13,260 nucleotides of DNA from Sphingopyxis sp. (GTDB taxonomy: Bacteria; Pseudomonadota; Alphaproteobacteria; Sphingomonadales; Sphingomonadaceae), in the NCBI GenBank assembly GCA_013911715.1, contig JACEST010000049.1:1-13260 (forward strand). Reading direction: 5' to 3'. The translations under genes were made by a program, and so were the position numbers. The notes beneath the pieces are model-generated. The model did not search any database. It had not been told where the DNA came from and worked only from the letters and a program-made list of their open reading frames with translations. This document shows, in pieces, positions 1 through 6,657 of this stretch. Positions within the stretch are counted from its first letter, which is position 1. The number at the start of each line of letters is the position of its first letter.

Positions 1-328
1 GATCAGGCGGCAATTGATTCTGCCAATCGACCGGCGGCGGCGGGATGGGTTCGTCGTCCTCGGTTTCGGGCACCTTCTCGGGATCATCGCGCACGATATG
101 CGCCGGCGGGGCCTCAGCGGGCGGCGCAGTTTGAAACGCGGCAGCGAGCTGTGGCATTTCCAAGCGCACGGGCGGCGGCTCACGCCGTGCCGCCCGCCGC
201 GCCCGGCGAAACGCGTCGGGCTCGGCCAGAAAGGCCTCCATGACCAGCACGTCAGCCGCGAGCGGATAGACGCTCGCCCCGTTCATCAGCGCCGCCGTGA
301 GCGGCATCATGGCGACCACCGCGCTCAC
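1..328 (-). CDS. Hypothetical protein, proline/alanine-rich, C-terminus cut by window edge
   Basis: I do not recognise this family. Reading leftward from a GTG at 328-326, the frame stays open to the window edge, giving about 109 residues. The GTG overlaps the TGA of the lipoprotein gene (325-327) as GTGA, the usual arrangement for translational coupling, and this is the main reason to believe the frame. The protein begins MSAVVAMMPLTAALMNGASV, a weakly hydrophobic stretch that is not a convincing signal peptide. It continues with an Arg/Ala-rich segment (FRRARRAARREPPP) and then an acidic and Pro-rich tail (PETEDDEPIPPPPVDW). The tail looks unstructured and could be a linker or a periplasm-spanning segment. 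It is probably the third gene of the cytochrome c / lipoprotein operon. Function is unknown. Confidence 0.5.
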   Translation of the reverse strand, partial: MSAVVAMMPLTAALMNGASVYPLAADVLVMEAFLAEPDAFRRARRAARREPPPVRLEMPQLAAAFQTAPPAEAPPAHIVRDDPEKVPETEDDEPIPPPPVDWQNQLPPD

Positions 329-2286
329 AGCCCGTCGCACACATTCTGCTGCGCCGTATCGAGGAAGGGCGCGAAGGGGCAGCTGACATAGCGGAGGCGG
401 ACGGTGCGGTTGTCGGCGAGCGTCACGACAATGCGGTCGGCGCGGATGGCGAGCGGGGCATTGCCGATGCCGCCGACCCGCGCACCGCCATTGTGGAGGC
501 CGAGGAAGCTGATCATGTCATCCTGATCAATCCCGTCGCCCGACACGCCGATCGCGCCGACCAGCCGCGACCCGCGATAAACGGGGACCGAGCCGGGGAA
601 AATCTGGATGCCATTGTGCAGCCGGTTCTGCGCGGGCGCGACATCGGGCAGCGCGGTGCAGCGCTGCGGCGTGTCCGGTCCCGCGCCCGTCACAAAGCCC
701 AGATGCTGGCCGATGTTGCCGATGACCAGCGCCGATTGAAGCCCGGTCGAGAAAGGGTTGAACTGAGCAATCGGGCGCGACAGCGGGCCGTTGGGGCGCC
801 CCACTTCGCCGTCGGGGAAATAGGGGCGGCTCAAATTGCCGCCAGACCGGTCGGCGAAGGCAAAATTGCCGGTCAATGCCGCCGGATCATCTAGAAACGC
901 CCGCGTTGCGGCAACAAATTGGCGGACATCGGCGCTGCTGTTGGCCAGCAGTTCATTGGCCGCCAGTGGATGCGAAAAGAAATTGGCGGTGCGCGCCTTT
1001 TGCAAGGACACATCGATGCCGAAAATCGGCGCGTCGGGCGAGCGCACCTGCCCCAGCACCGCGCCGTGGGTGTCGACCAGGCTGATCGTCACTTGCGCGC
1101 GGCTGTCGAGCGGGCGGCGGATCTGCGCGCGCGCGCGGCTCATCACGGTGAAGGCTTCTTCGAGGATCGCGCGCGCTTCGGCTTGGCTGAGCGGCGCAGC
1201 GTTGCTCGCGGCGTCGGTCCCGGCGCGCACCGGATAGCGCGCATTGCCGCTGCCGTCGGTCAGCAGAAAGGCGTCGCGGTTCGAAAATTCGGCCGCGGTG
1301 GAAGCGCGGACGCCCGACGCCTCACTGCCATAGGCGGTCCCGGCGATGATCGTCGCGGCGGCATAGCCGGTGACCGCCACCAGCGCGCCCGCGTTCGCGA
1401 CGCTCAACGGCCCGGCGGGCACGCTGCTCGTGCGCAGACCGGCAAGCGTCGCGTCGGAAAAGCGCAGGCTCGTTCCATCCACGGTAATCCGGTCGGCACG
1501 AATGTCGGTCGGCGCGTCGAACCCGCGCGTCCCCGCGAGCGCGATAAATTCCTCACCATCATCGTCGATGTCGAGGATATTGGGGTCCGAGCCATAGACG
1601 CCGTCGGCCATTACCCCGACGCCGCCAACGAGCACGCCATTTTTGTACAGTGGCAATCCACCCGGATCGGCAGCAAGGCCGAGCGGCGAGCGTTTGGGCC
1701 CGGTCAGCGCCGCTGCGCCGACTGCGCCGAAGCGTTGGTTCAGATCCGAACAGGGCAACTGGCTGAACTGCACCCCGAACAATGGCCCGCTTTCAAGGCC
1801 CACCGTCGTTGGTGCGGGCGGGAAATGTTCCTGGACAATCTGGCTCGCGGTCCGCGTTGAAAAGGCATTGCCGCCGCTCGACAGATAAGCCCCGGTAATC
1901 GCCTTGGCGATCGCGCCAGCTTCGGTCGGGAAGGTGACATTCTGCGCGTCGATGTTCGCGCCATTCGCCGCCGCGCTGCTCGTCGCGGTCGCGCGCGCGC
2001 CGGTCATGCGGAACACGGCGAGCACATTGCCGACGCGGTCGGTGACCGCAATGACGGAAGGCAGGCTGCGCGCCTGCGCCTCGGCAATCGTCTGCGCGAG
2101 CACGCGCTCGACATCGGCGACCGACAAGGCCTCGGCGGCGGGGACCGAGAAGAGATTGCCCGCAGGCGGCGGCGTCGGCGCAGGGGTCGGCACCGGCGCA
2201 GGCGTGCCGCCGCCCCCGCCGCCGCATGACGCCAGCAGCAGCGCCGCAATCGCGCTCGATGTCGTCAGAGGTCGCCGCCGCTGCAT
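325..2286 (-). CDS. Duplicated GlcG/HbpS (DUF336)-type heme-binding lipoprotein
   Basis: Predicted exported lipoprotein of 653 residues. The N-terminus has a short basic stretch, a hydrophobic core and a lipobox LLAS-C with the acceptor Cys at residue 21. A low-complexity tether of Gly then Pro/Thr/Ala follows (residues 22-42). The mature part appears to contain two GlcG/DUF336-like halves, about 55-280 and 365-635. Each has an N-terminal helix plus strand module (TIAEAQARSLPSVIAVTDR; SRARAQIRRPLDSRAQVTIS), a Gly-rich motif (VGGVGVMADG at 220-229; VGAIGVSGDG at 576-585) and a closing IRADRI strand (262-267; 614-619). Family members bind heme or act as auxiliary extracellular proteins; heme binding here is inferred. 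Usual single-domain members are about 140-170 residues, so this is a large variant. An AAGGATGG ribosome site lies just upstream, and the gene starts 11 bases after the cytochrome c gene, so the two are probably co-transcribed. Confidence 0.8.
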   Translation of the reverse strand: MQRRRPLTTSSAIAALLLASCGGGGGGTPAPVPTPAPTPPPAGNLFSVPAAEALSVADVERVLAQTIAEAQARSLPSVIAVTDRVGNVLAVFRMTGARATATSSAAANGANIDAQNVTFPTEAGAIAKAITGAYLSSGGNAFSTRTASQIVQEHFPPAPTTVGLESGPLFGVQFSQLPCSDLNQRFGAVGAAALTGPKRSPLGLAADPGGLPLYKNGVLVGGVGVMADGVYGSDPNILDIDDDGEEFIALAGTRGFDAPTDIRADRITVDGTSLRFSDATLAGLRTSSVPAGPLSVANAGALVAVTGYAAATIIAGTAYGSEASGVRASTAAEFSNRDAFLLTDGSGNARYPVRAGTDAASNAAPLSQAEARAILEEAFTVMSRARAQIRRPLDSRAQVTISLVDTHGAVLGQVRSPDAPIFGIDVSLQKARTANFFSHPLAANELLANSSADVRQFVAATRAFLDDPAALTGNFAFADRSGGNLSRPYFPDGEVGRPNGPLSRPIAQFNPFSTGLQSALVIGNIGQHLGFVTGAGPDTPQRCTALPDVAPAQNRLHNGIQIFPGSVPVYRGSRLVGAIGVSGDGIDQDDMISFLGLHNGGARVGGIGNAPLAIRADRIVVTLADNRTVRLRYVSCPFAPFLDTAQQNVCDGL

Positions 2287-2297
2287 CAGCCCATCCT

Positions 2298-3720
2298 TCA
2301 GCGCAGCGCGCGGATGGCGCGCACCGCGCTGCCGAGCGAGGCTTGAAAATCGGCCGGGCGATAGGCGTTGGGGTCCTTGACAGCGCCATAGGCACGGTCA
2401 ATGTCGCTGCGAATGCCCGCCGCTGCGCCGATCGTGACACGGCCCGACGCCACCATCGCATTGAGCAACGTATCAATCCCCATCACCGCCTGCACCGACC
2501 CGGCATAGTCGGTGAAGCGCGGGCTGACCGCGCTGCCCGCGATGGCATCGACCAGCCGGAAGCCATCTTCGGTCGCAAAACGGCGCGAGGTGAAGGCTGC
2601 CTCAAGCTTGGAGCTGGTTTCGGCGAGCGCGGCGGCGGCCTTGACCGCGCTGGCACGCCCCTCGGCCATCGCCACATGAAACGCCTTGCCGCGCGCGTCG
2701 AGCTCGGCAGCCAGGCCTGCGTCGGCCAAACGCGCGGCCGCCGCGAGCATGATCATATTTTCATCGTTGAACGGCGGCATCCCCTCGGGCAGCCCGGTGC
2801 GGCCCGGATTGTTGACGCCCGTGCGCACCGCCTTGGCCTGGTCAAAAATGCGGCGATGGCAGCTGTGGCAATCATAGAAATAAAATTCGGGGAACACGCC
2901 TTCGGTCCCGCGCTTCGACTGGAACAGCGCAAGGCTGCGCGACAGCGCGGCGGCCTGTCCCACCGCCCACATTTGCATATGGTCGGGGGCACCTTTGCGC
3001 ACACTATAGTCACGGTCCTCGGCATGATGCTGTTGCAGCGTCGAGAAGAGATCCATCTCGAATGCAATTCTGGGATGCCCCGCCGCCATGATGCGGTGGG
3101 TAACGAATTGGCCTTCGCCTGCCGCGCCATAATGACAGTCAAGGCAGACGCGCGCGCGGACCTTGGGATCCTCGAGCTTGACGAGGCCCGCGCCCAGATT
3201 GGCCTGATGCTTGGTGCGCATCTCCGCGTCGGGATCGGCGGCGGTGCCGACCCCGGCATAATGGCTCGCGATCCAGCCACCCGACGGGCCGTGGCACGAT
3301 TCGCACCCCACACCGTCGCTGCGAAAGGCCGCGCCGCCGACTGCATCGCTGCTGTGGCAGCCAAGGCACATCGGTGCCGACGCCGCATCACCAATCCCCA
3401 AATTGCGCGCGATAAACTGGCTCCGACTGTTCGACAGGACGGCATAGGCGCGGCTGTGCGACCCGCCGGGGGTCGATGGTTCCTGCCAGCGCATCAGCTC
3501 GTCCTGGCGCACGACGGTGCCGTCGCCCTCCATCCGCCCGTGGCAGGTCGATCCTGCGCACGACGCGACGCCCAGGAAGCGCGCGCCGCCCTCGGCCTGC
3601 GCCTGTGTTGCCGGAATGCGGAAAATGGCGAATGCTACCAATATGGCCGCGAACAGCAGTGCGGCAAAGCCGAACCGCCCGGTCCAGCGCGCTGCCACCC
3701 TGCGGAAATCAAGCGACATG
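2298..3720 (-). CDS. Multiheme (five-heme) cytochrome c, cytochrome c554-like
   Basis: Exported electron-transfer protein of about 473 residues from the ATG at 3720-3718. An in-frame ATG seven codons upstream lies inside the hairpin repeat, and the residues it would add (MTLWGNP) are repeat-derived, so I prefer MSLDFRR. Residues about 14-36 form a basic-then-hydrophobic segment (FGFAALLFAAILVAFAIF), an uncleaved anchor or signal peptide. Five c-type heme attachment sites are visible: CAGSTCH (54-60), CLGCH (118-122), CESCH (139-143), CLDCH (192-196) and CHSCH (284-288). The first is an unusual CX4CH spacing. Extra His residues, such as HHAED near 231, could be distal ligands. The arrangement fits the cytochrome c554/multiheme family, whose members act in periplasmic redox reactions. 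The substrate is unknown. It is probably first in an operon with the downstream lipoprotein. Heme attachment requires the Ccm system, and a CcmI-like gene lies nearby. Confidence 0.85.
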
Positions 3721-3730
3721 GGATTGCCCC

Positions 3731-3825
3731 ACAAGGTCACCCTGAACTTGTTTCAGGGTCCATGGCGCAAGGGTCCGGTATAGCGCCGTGGATGCTGAAA
3801 CAAGTTCAGCATGACGTTCAAAACC
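3731..3825. repeat. Paired inverted hairpin repeat (REP/BIME-like)
   Basis: Two small hairpins face each other between gdhA and the cytochrome gene. The first has arms ACCCTGAA (3739-3746) and TTCAGGGT (3752-3759) around loop CTTGT. The second has arms ATGCTGAA (3792-3799) and TTCAGCAT (3805-3812) around loop ACAAG, the reverse complement of the first loop. Read on opposite strands, both units share GTCA before the stem and TCCA(T/C)GGCGC after it. The stem-closing bases differ but stay paired (CC/GG in one, TG/CA in the other). Such dispersed paired units are typical REP/BIME elements. This one may also serve as the gdhA transcript end. Confidence 0.75.
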
Positions 3826-3887
3826 CAAGTCATCGCCCGTTGATGCCAAGCCTCGCATCACCTTCCCCCCGGATGCCCTCCCGACCC

Positions 3888-5243
3888 CTATACCACGCCA
3901 AAGGCCAGCATGGCATCGGCAACCTTTTTGAAGCCGGCGATATTCGCGCCCTTCACATAGTCGATATAGCCTCCGCCCTGATCGCCATAGGTGATGCAGC
4001 TGGTGTGGATGCCGTCCATAATGTCTTTGAGCATTTGTTGCAGCTCGGCTTCTTTCCAGCTGCGGCGTTCGCTGTTCTGGCTCATTTCGAGGCCCGACAC
4101 CGCGACGCCGCCGGCATTGGCGGCCTTGCCCGGTGCGAACATGATTTTCGCGTCCTTGAAGACATGCACGCCTTCCAAATTGGTCGGCATGTTCGCGCCT
4201 TCGCTGACCGCGATACAGCCGTTGGCAACCAGCGTCCGGGCATCGTCGCCGAGCAGCTCATTCTGGGTGGCGCAGGGCAAGGCAACGTCGCACGGCACAC
4301 CCCACGGCGTTTTCCCGGCGGTGAAGGTGGCGCCTTTAAATTCGGCGACATATTCCTCGATCCGCCCGCGCCGGTGAGTCTTGTGGGTCTTTACCCAGTC
4401 GATTTTCTCCTGCATGATCCCATCGGGATCGTGGATGAACCCGCCCGAATCCGACAGGGTCAGCACCTTGCCGCCCAGCTGGACGATCTTTTCCGCCGCA
4501 TGCGTCGCGACATTGCCCGAGCCCGAAATGACCGCGGTCTTGCCGGTCAGGTCCATGCCCTTGGCGCTAAGCATATTGGCGAGGAAATAGACCGCGCCAT
4601 AGCCCGTCGCTTCGGTGCGGATCAGGCTGCCGCCCCATTCGAGGCCCTTACCAGTCAGCACGCCGGTAAATTCGTTGGTGATGCGCTTATACTGGCCGAA
4701 CATGAAGCCAATCTCGCGCCCGCCGACGCCGATGTCGCCTGCGGGCACGTCGATGTCCGCGCCGATGTGGCGATAAAGCTCGGTCATGAACGACTGGCAA
4801 AAACGCATGATCTCACGCACGCTCTTGCCCTTGGGGTTGAAGTTCGACCCGCCCTTGCCGCCGCCCATCGGCAGCCCGGTCAGCGCATTTTTGAACGTCT
4901 GTTCAAAGGCAAGGAATTTGAGCACCGATTCGGTAACCGAGGGGTGAAAGCGAATGCCGCCCTTATACGGCCCGATGGCATTGTTGTTCTGAACGCGCCA
5001 GCCGCGCTGGACACGGATATTGCCATTGTCATCTTCCCAGCAGACGCGGAAAGACACCACCCGGTCGGGTTCGGCGATGCGCCGCAAAATCTGCTGCGCA
5101 TGATATTCTTCCTTGTCGGCCATGAAGTCAAAGATGTCTTCGGCGACTTCCTGCACCGCCTGGATAAATTCGGTCTGACCCGGATTGCGCTTTTTGACGC
5201 CCTCCATGAAGGTCGGAAAATCCACATGATCTGAAACTGCCAT
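3888..5243 (-). CDS. gdhA: NADP-specific glutamate dehydrogenase
   Basis: Cytoplasmic enzyme that reductively aminates 2-oxoglutarate with ammonium and NADPH to give L-glutamate, the main nitrogen-assimilation step when ammonium is plentiful. The protein is 451 residues, the normal length for the hexameric bacterial type (about 450). Visible signatures: GPYKGGIRFHP (91-101) with substrate-binding Lys94; LPMGGGKGGSNFNPKG (124-139) with catalytic Lys130; VPAGDIGVGGREIG (166-179) with catalytic Asp170; and a Rossmann-fold GSGNVA (241-246) for the dinucleotide. The start ATG (5243-5241) has a strong purine-rich site, AGGGGGTGG, just upstream. The gene is monocistronic by context: divergent from the TPR gene and separated from the cytochrome gene by 167 bases that include the hairpin repeat. 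The stop is TAG at 3888-3890. Confidence 0.95.
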   Translation of the reverse strand: MAVSDHVDFPTFMEGVKKRNPGQTEFIQAVQEVAEDIFDFMADKEEYHAQQILRRIAEPDRVVSFRVCWEDDNGNIRVQRGWRVQNNNAIGPYKGGIRFHPSVTESVLKFLAFEQTFKNALTGLPMGGGKGGSNFNPKGKSVREIMRFCQSFMTELYRHIGADIDVPAGDIGVGGREIGFMFGQYKRITNEFTGVLTGKGLEWGGSLIRTEATGYGAVYFLANMLSAKGMDLTGKTAVISGSGNVATHAAEKIVQLGGKVLTLSDSGGFIHDPDGIMQEKIDWVKTHKTHRRGRIEEYVAEFKGATFTAGKTPWGVPCDVALPCATQNELLGDDARTLVANGCIAVSEGANMPTNLEGVHVFKDAKIMFAPGKAANAGGVAVSGLEMSQNSERRSWKEAELQQMLKDIMDGIHTSCITYGDQGGGYIDYVKGANIAGFKKVADAMLAFGVV

Positions 5244-5301
5244 AGCACCACCCCCTGCTCAAATGCTGGCGAACCGGTGCGACCCTGATTATGTTTTTTG
5301 C

Positions 5302-5330
5302 TTGACCGATCTAACGCCGTCGAGGCTACA
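5302..5330 (+). promoter_or_regulatory. Candidate sigma-70-type promoter for the TPR gene
   Basis: TTGACC at 5302-5307 and GCTACA at 5325-5330 are separated by 17 bases, a good match to alphaproteobacterial housekeeping promoters. They lie in the 166-base divergent gap between gdhA and the TPR gene. The predicted leader is about 75 bases and contains a small perfect hairpin, GCCGC-TAT-GCGGC (5351-5363). The promoter is predicted by eye only. Confidence 0.45.
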
Positions 5331-5409
5331 CATTCAGCACTCAAAGGCAAGCCGCTATGCGGCGCATCACAGCGCTTTTGTTGCAAAATTCCAAGGGGAT
5401 TGGACGGGC

Positions 5410-6342
5410 ATGGCGGAAAGCGGCGGAATCTCGCGCACCAATATCGTGCTTCTGCTTGTCGCGGCGGCGGCGCTGGTCGGGGCGATCGCCTATAGCCAGT
5501 GGCAGGCGCGCGACCCTGGCGATGCGCAGACCCCCACTGCGGAGGCCAGCGCCGACCCCGCCGATTCGCTCGCCCTGCTCGAGGCGGCGGCGCGCGCCAA
5601 CCCCACCAGCGTCGATGCGTGGCAGGCGCTCGGCGCGGCCAATTTCGACCTCAATCGCTTCGCCGACGCGGCAGCGGCATTTGAAAAAGCGGCCAAACTG
5701 GCCCCGCAAACCGCTGCGCTCTGGTCGGCGCTTGGCGAAGCGCGGGTGATGGCGAGCGAACGCGATCCAATGCCGCCCGCCGCGCTCGACGCGTTTCGCA
5801 AGGCCGCCGCGATCGACCCCAAAGACCCGCGCACCCGCTATTTCCTCGCGGTCAAACGCGACATCGACGGCGATCATGCCGGCGCGATCAACGACTGGCT
5901 CGCGCTGCTCGCCGACACGCCTGCGGGCGCGCCGTGGGAGGCCGACCTCAGGCGCACGATCGAACAGGTCGGGCAGATCCACGGACTCGAGGTCGCCAGC
6001 CGCCTCGCCGCGACCAAGCCGCGCACGCTGACGCCGGACGAACTTCCCGTCGCCGCGCGCGCCATTCCCGGCCCCAGCCGCGCCGAGATGGAGGCCGCCA
6101 GCCAGCTGCCCAAAGGCCAACAGGACGCAATGATCAATTCCATGGTCGCAGGGCTGGAGGACAAGCTCAAGACCAATCCGGCGAACGTCGACGGCTGGAT
6201 CATGCTGATGCGCAGCCGCATGACGCTGGGCGAAAGCGCGAAGGCCAGCGCCGCGCTGAAGAATGCCATAGCCGCCAACCCGGCTGCTGCCCCCCGCCTG
6301 CGCGCGCAGGCCCAATTGCTGGGCGTGCCTGGGGCCAATTGA
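5410..6342 (+). CDS. Membrane-anchored TPR protein, CcmI/CycH C-terminal-like
   Basis: Predicted 310-residue protein with one N-terminal transmembrane helix (about 11-29, NIVLLLVAAAALVGAIAYS) and a periplasmic TPR region. TPR-like helices are visible at about 66-100 (ANPTSVDAWQALGAANFDLN and following), 102-136 and 255-290. The segment 221-275 (GPSRAEMEAASQLPKGQQDA, then MVAGLEDKLKTNPANVDGW) closely resembles the tail of CcmI/CycH. That protein presents apocytochrome c to the CcmFH heme ligase. The N-terminal CcmI-1 membrane domain is missing and no ccm genes are adjacent, so it may be a stand-alone CcmI tail or a related TPR factor. The ATG at 5410 is preferred over an in-frame ATG at 5263, which would precede the promoter and add residues unlike the family. 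AAGGGGA at 5393-5399 is a possible ribosome site. Confidence 0.75.
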   Translation: MAESGGISRTNIVLLLVAAAALVGAIAYSQWQARDPGDAQTPTAEASADPADSLALLEAAARANPTSVDAWQALGAANFDLNRFADAAAAFEKAAKLAPQTAALWSALGEARVMASERDPMPPAALDAFRKAAAIDPKDPRTRYFLAVKRDIDGDHAGAINDWLALLADTPAGAPWEADLRRTIEQVGQIHGLEVASRLAATKPRTLTPDELPVAARAIPGPSRAEMEAASQLPKGQQDAMINSMVAGLEDKLKTNPANVDGWIMLMRSRMTLGESAKASAALKNAIAANPAAAPRLRAQAQLLGVPGAN

Positions 6343-6381
6343 CGCCCCGGCCCGGCTGTGCAAGAGGCGCGGGGCCAGCGC

Positions 6382-6455
6382 GCGGGTGTAGCTCAATGGC
6401 AGAGCAGAAGCTTCCCAAGCTTACGACGAGGGTTCGATTCCCTTCACCCGCTCCA
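6382..6455 (+). tRNA. tRNA-Gly (anticodon CCC)
   Basis: A full cloverleaf can be folded over 74 bases. The acceptor stem is GCGGGTG/CACCCGC and the D stem GCTC/GAGC. The anticodon arm GAAGC-TTCCCAA-GCTT(A) has anticodon CCC at loop positions 34-36. The T arm is GAGGG-TTCGATT-CCCTT, with discriminator T and an encoded CCA end (6453-6455). The outermost anticodon-stem pair would be G-A. It reads GGG glycine codons. Its 3' end faces the integrase gene, the classical arrangement for a tRNA used as an island insertion site. Confidence 0.96.
6427..6455 (+). other. Probable attachment site (attL/attR core) at the tRNA 3' end
   Basis: P4-family integrases usually recombine within the 3' half of a tRNA gene and regenerate it intact. 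Here the integrase reads away from an intact tRNA-Gly and begins about 200 bases downstream. The core is therefore expected in the T arm and acceptor strand (ACGAGGGTTCG to the CCA end). The exact crossover cannot be set, because no second copy of this sequence was seen in the window; the far end should lie beyond 13260. Confidence 0.4.
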
Positions 6456-6490
6456 GCGCCGCCTTCCCAAAACATCCCGGAAACGCTATA

Positions 6491-6514
6491 AAACCCTTGG
6501 AAATCCGAGGGTTT
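6491..6514 (+). repeat. Hairpin downstream of the tRNA, possible terminator
   Basis: Arms AAACCCT (6491-6497) and AGGGTTT (6508-6514) pair perfectly. The inner bases TGG...CCG extend the stem by a G-U and two G-C pairs, leaving a tight AAAT loop. Only three T residues follow the G run, so it is a weak intrinsic terminator candidate. It may stop tRNA transcription before the integrase region or be part of the attachment region. Confidence 0.4.
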
Positions 6515-6569
6515 ATGGCATTCGATTTTCCCGCATTTGCTCGGATAGTCTCGCCAAATCCCGCTGAAT

Positions 6570-6634
6570 TGGGGGCCACTTTGGGGGCCTAATGGGTTTC
6601 CGCCAATTCGAGTGGCCCCCAGTCTGGGGGCCAC
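6570..6634. promoter_or_regulatory. Cluster of TGGGGGCCAC half-sites upstream of the integrase
   Basis: The 10-base unit TGGGGGCCAC occurs at 6570-6579 and 6625-6634. A reverse copy, GTGGCCCCCA, lies at 6612-6621, and a shortened copy, TGGGGGCC, at 6582-6589. The last two full copies form a perfect inverted repeat with a GTC spacer. Spacing and position, between the tRNA 3' end and the integrase start, suit integrase arm-type sites or an operator for an excisionase/repressor. No bound protein can be named. Confidence 0.55.
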
Positions 6635-6657
6635 ATACCGGGTAAGGCTCTGAAATC

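Noticed and set aside
14..391. A 125-codon plus-strand frame at the left edge
   Set aside because: Arg/His-rich composition typical of a shadow frame. The opposite strand has a frame coupled by GTGA to the lipoprotein gene.
2226..5234. A 1002-codon open frame on the plus strand
   Set aside because: It lies antisense across both the cytochrome c gene and gdhA, whose reverse-strand products have clear family motifs. Long antisense frames are common in GC-rich DNA, and its translation has no recognisable domain.
6344..6375. GCCCCG/CGGGGC inverted pair after the TPR gene as a terminator
   Set aside because: Six-base stem with a 20-base loop and no T run, expected by chance in GC-rich sequence.
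5341..6396. A 351-codon reverse frame over the TPR gene
   Set aside because: Arg/Gly/Ala-rich shadow of the TPR gene, without a family match.
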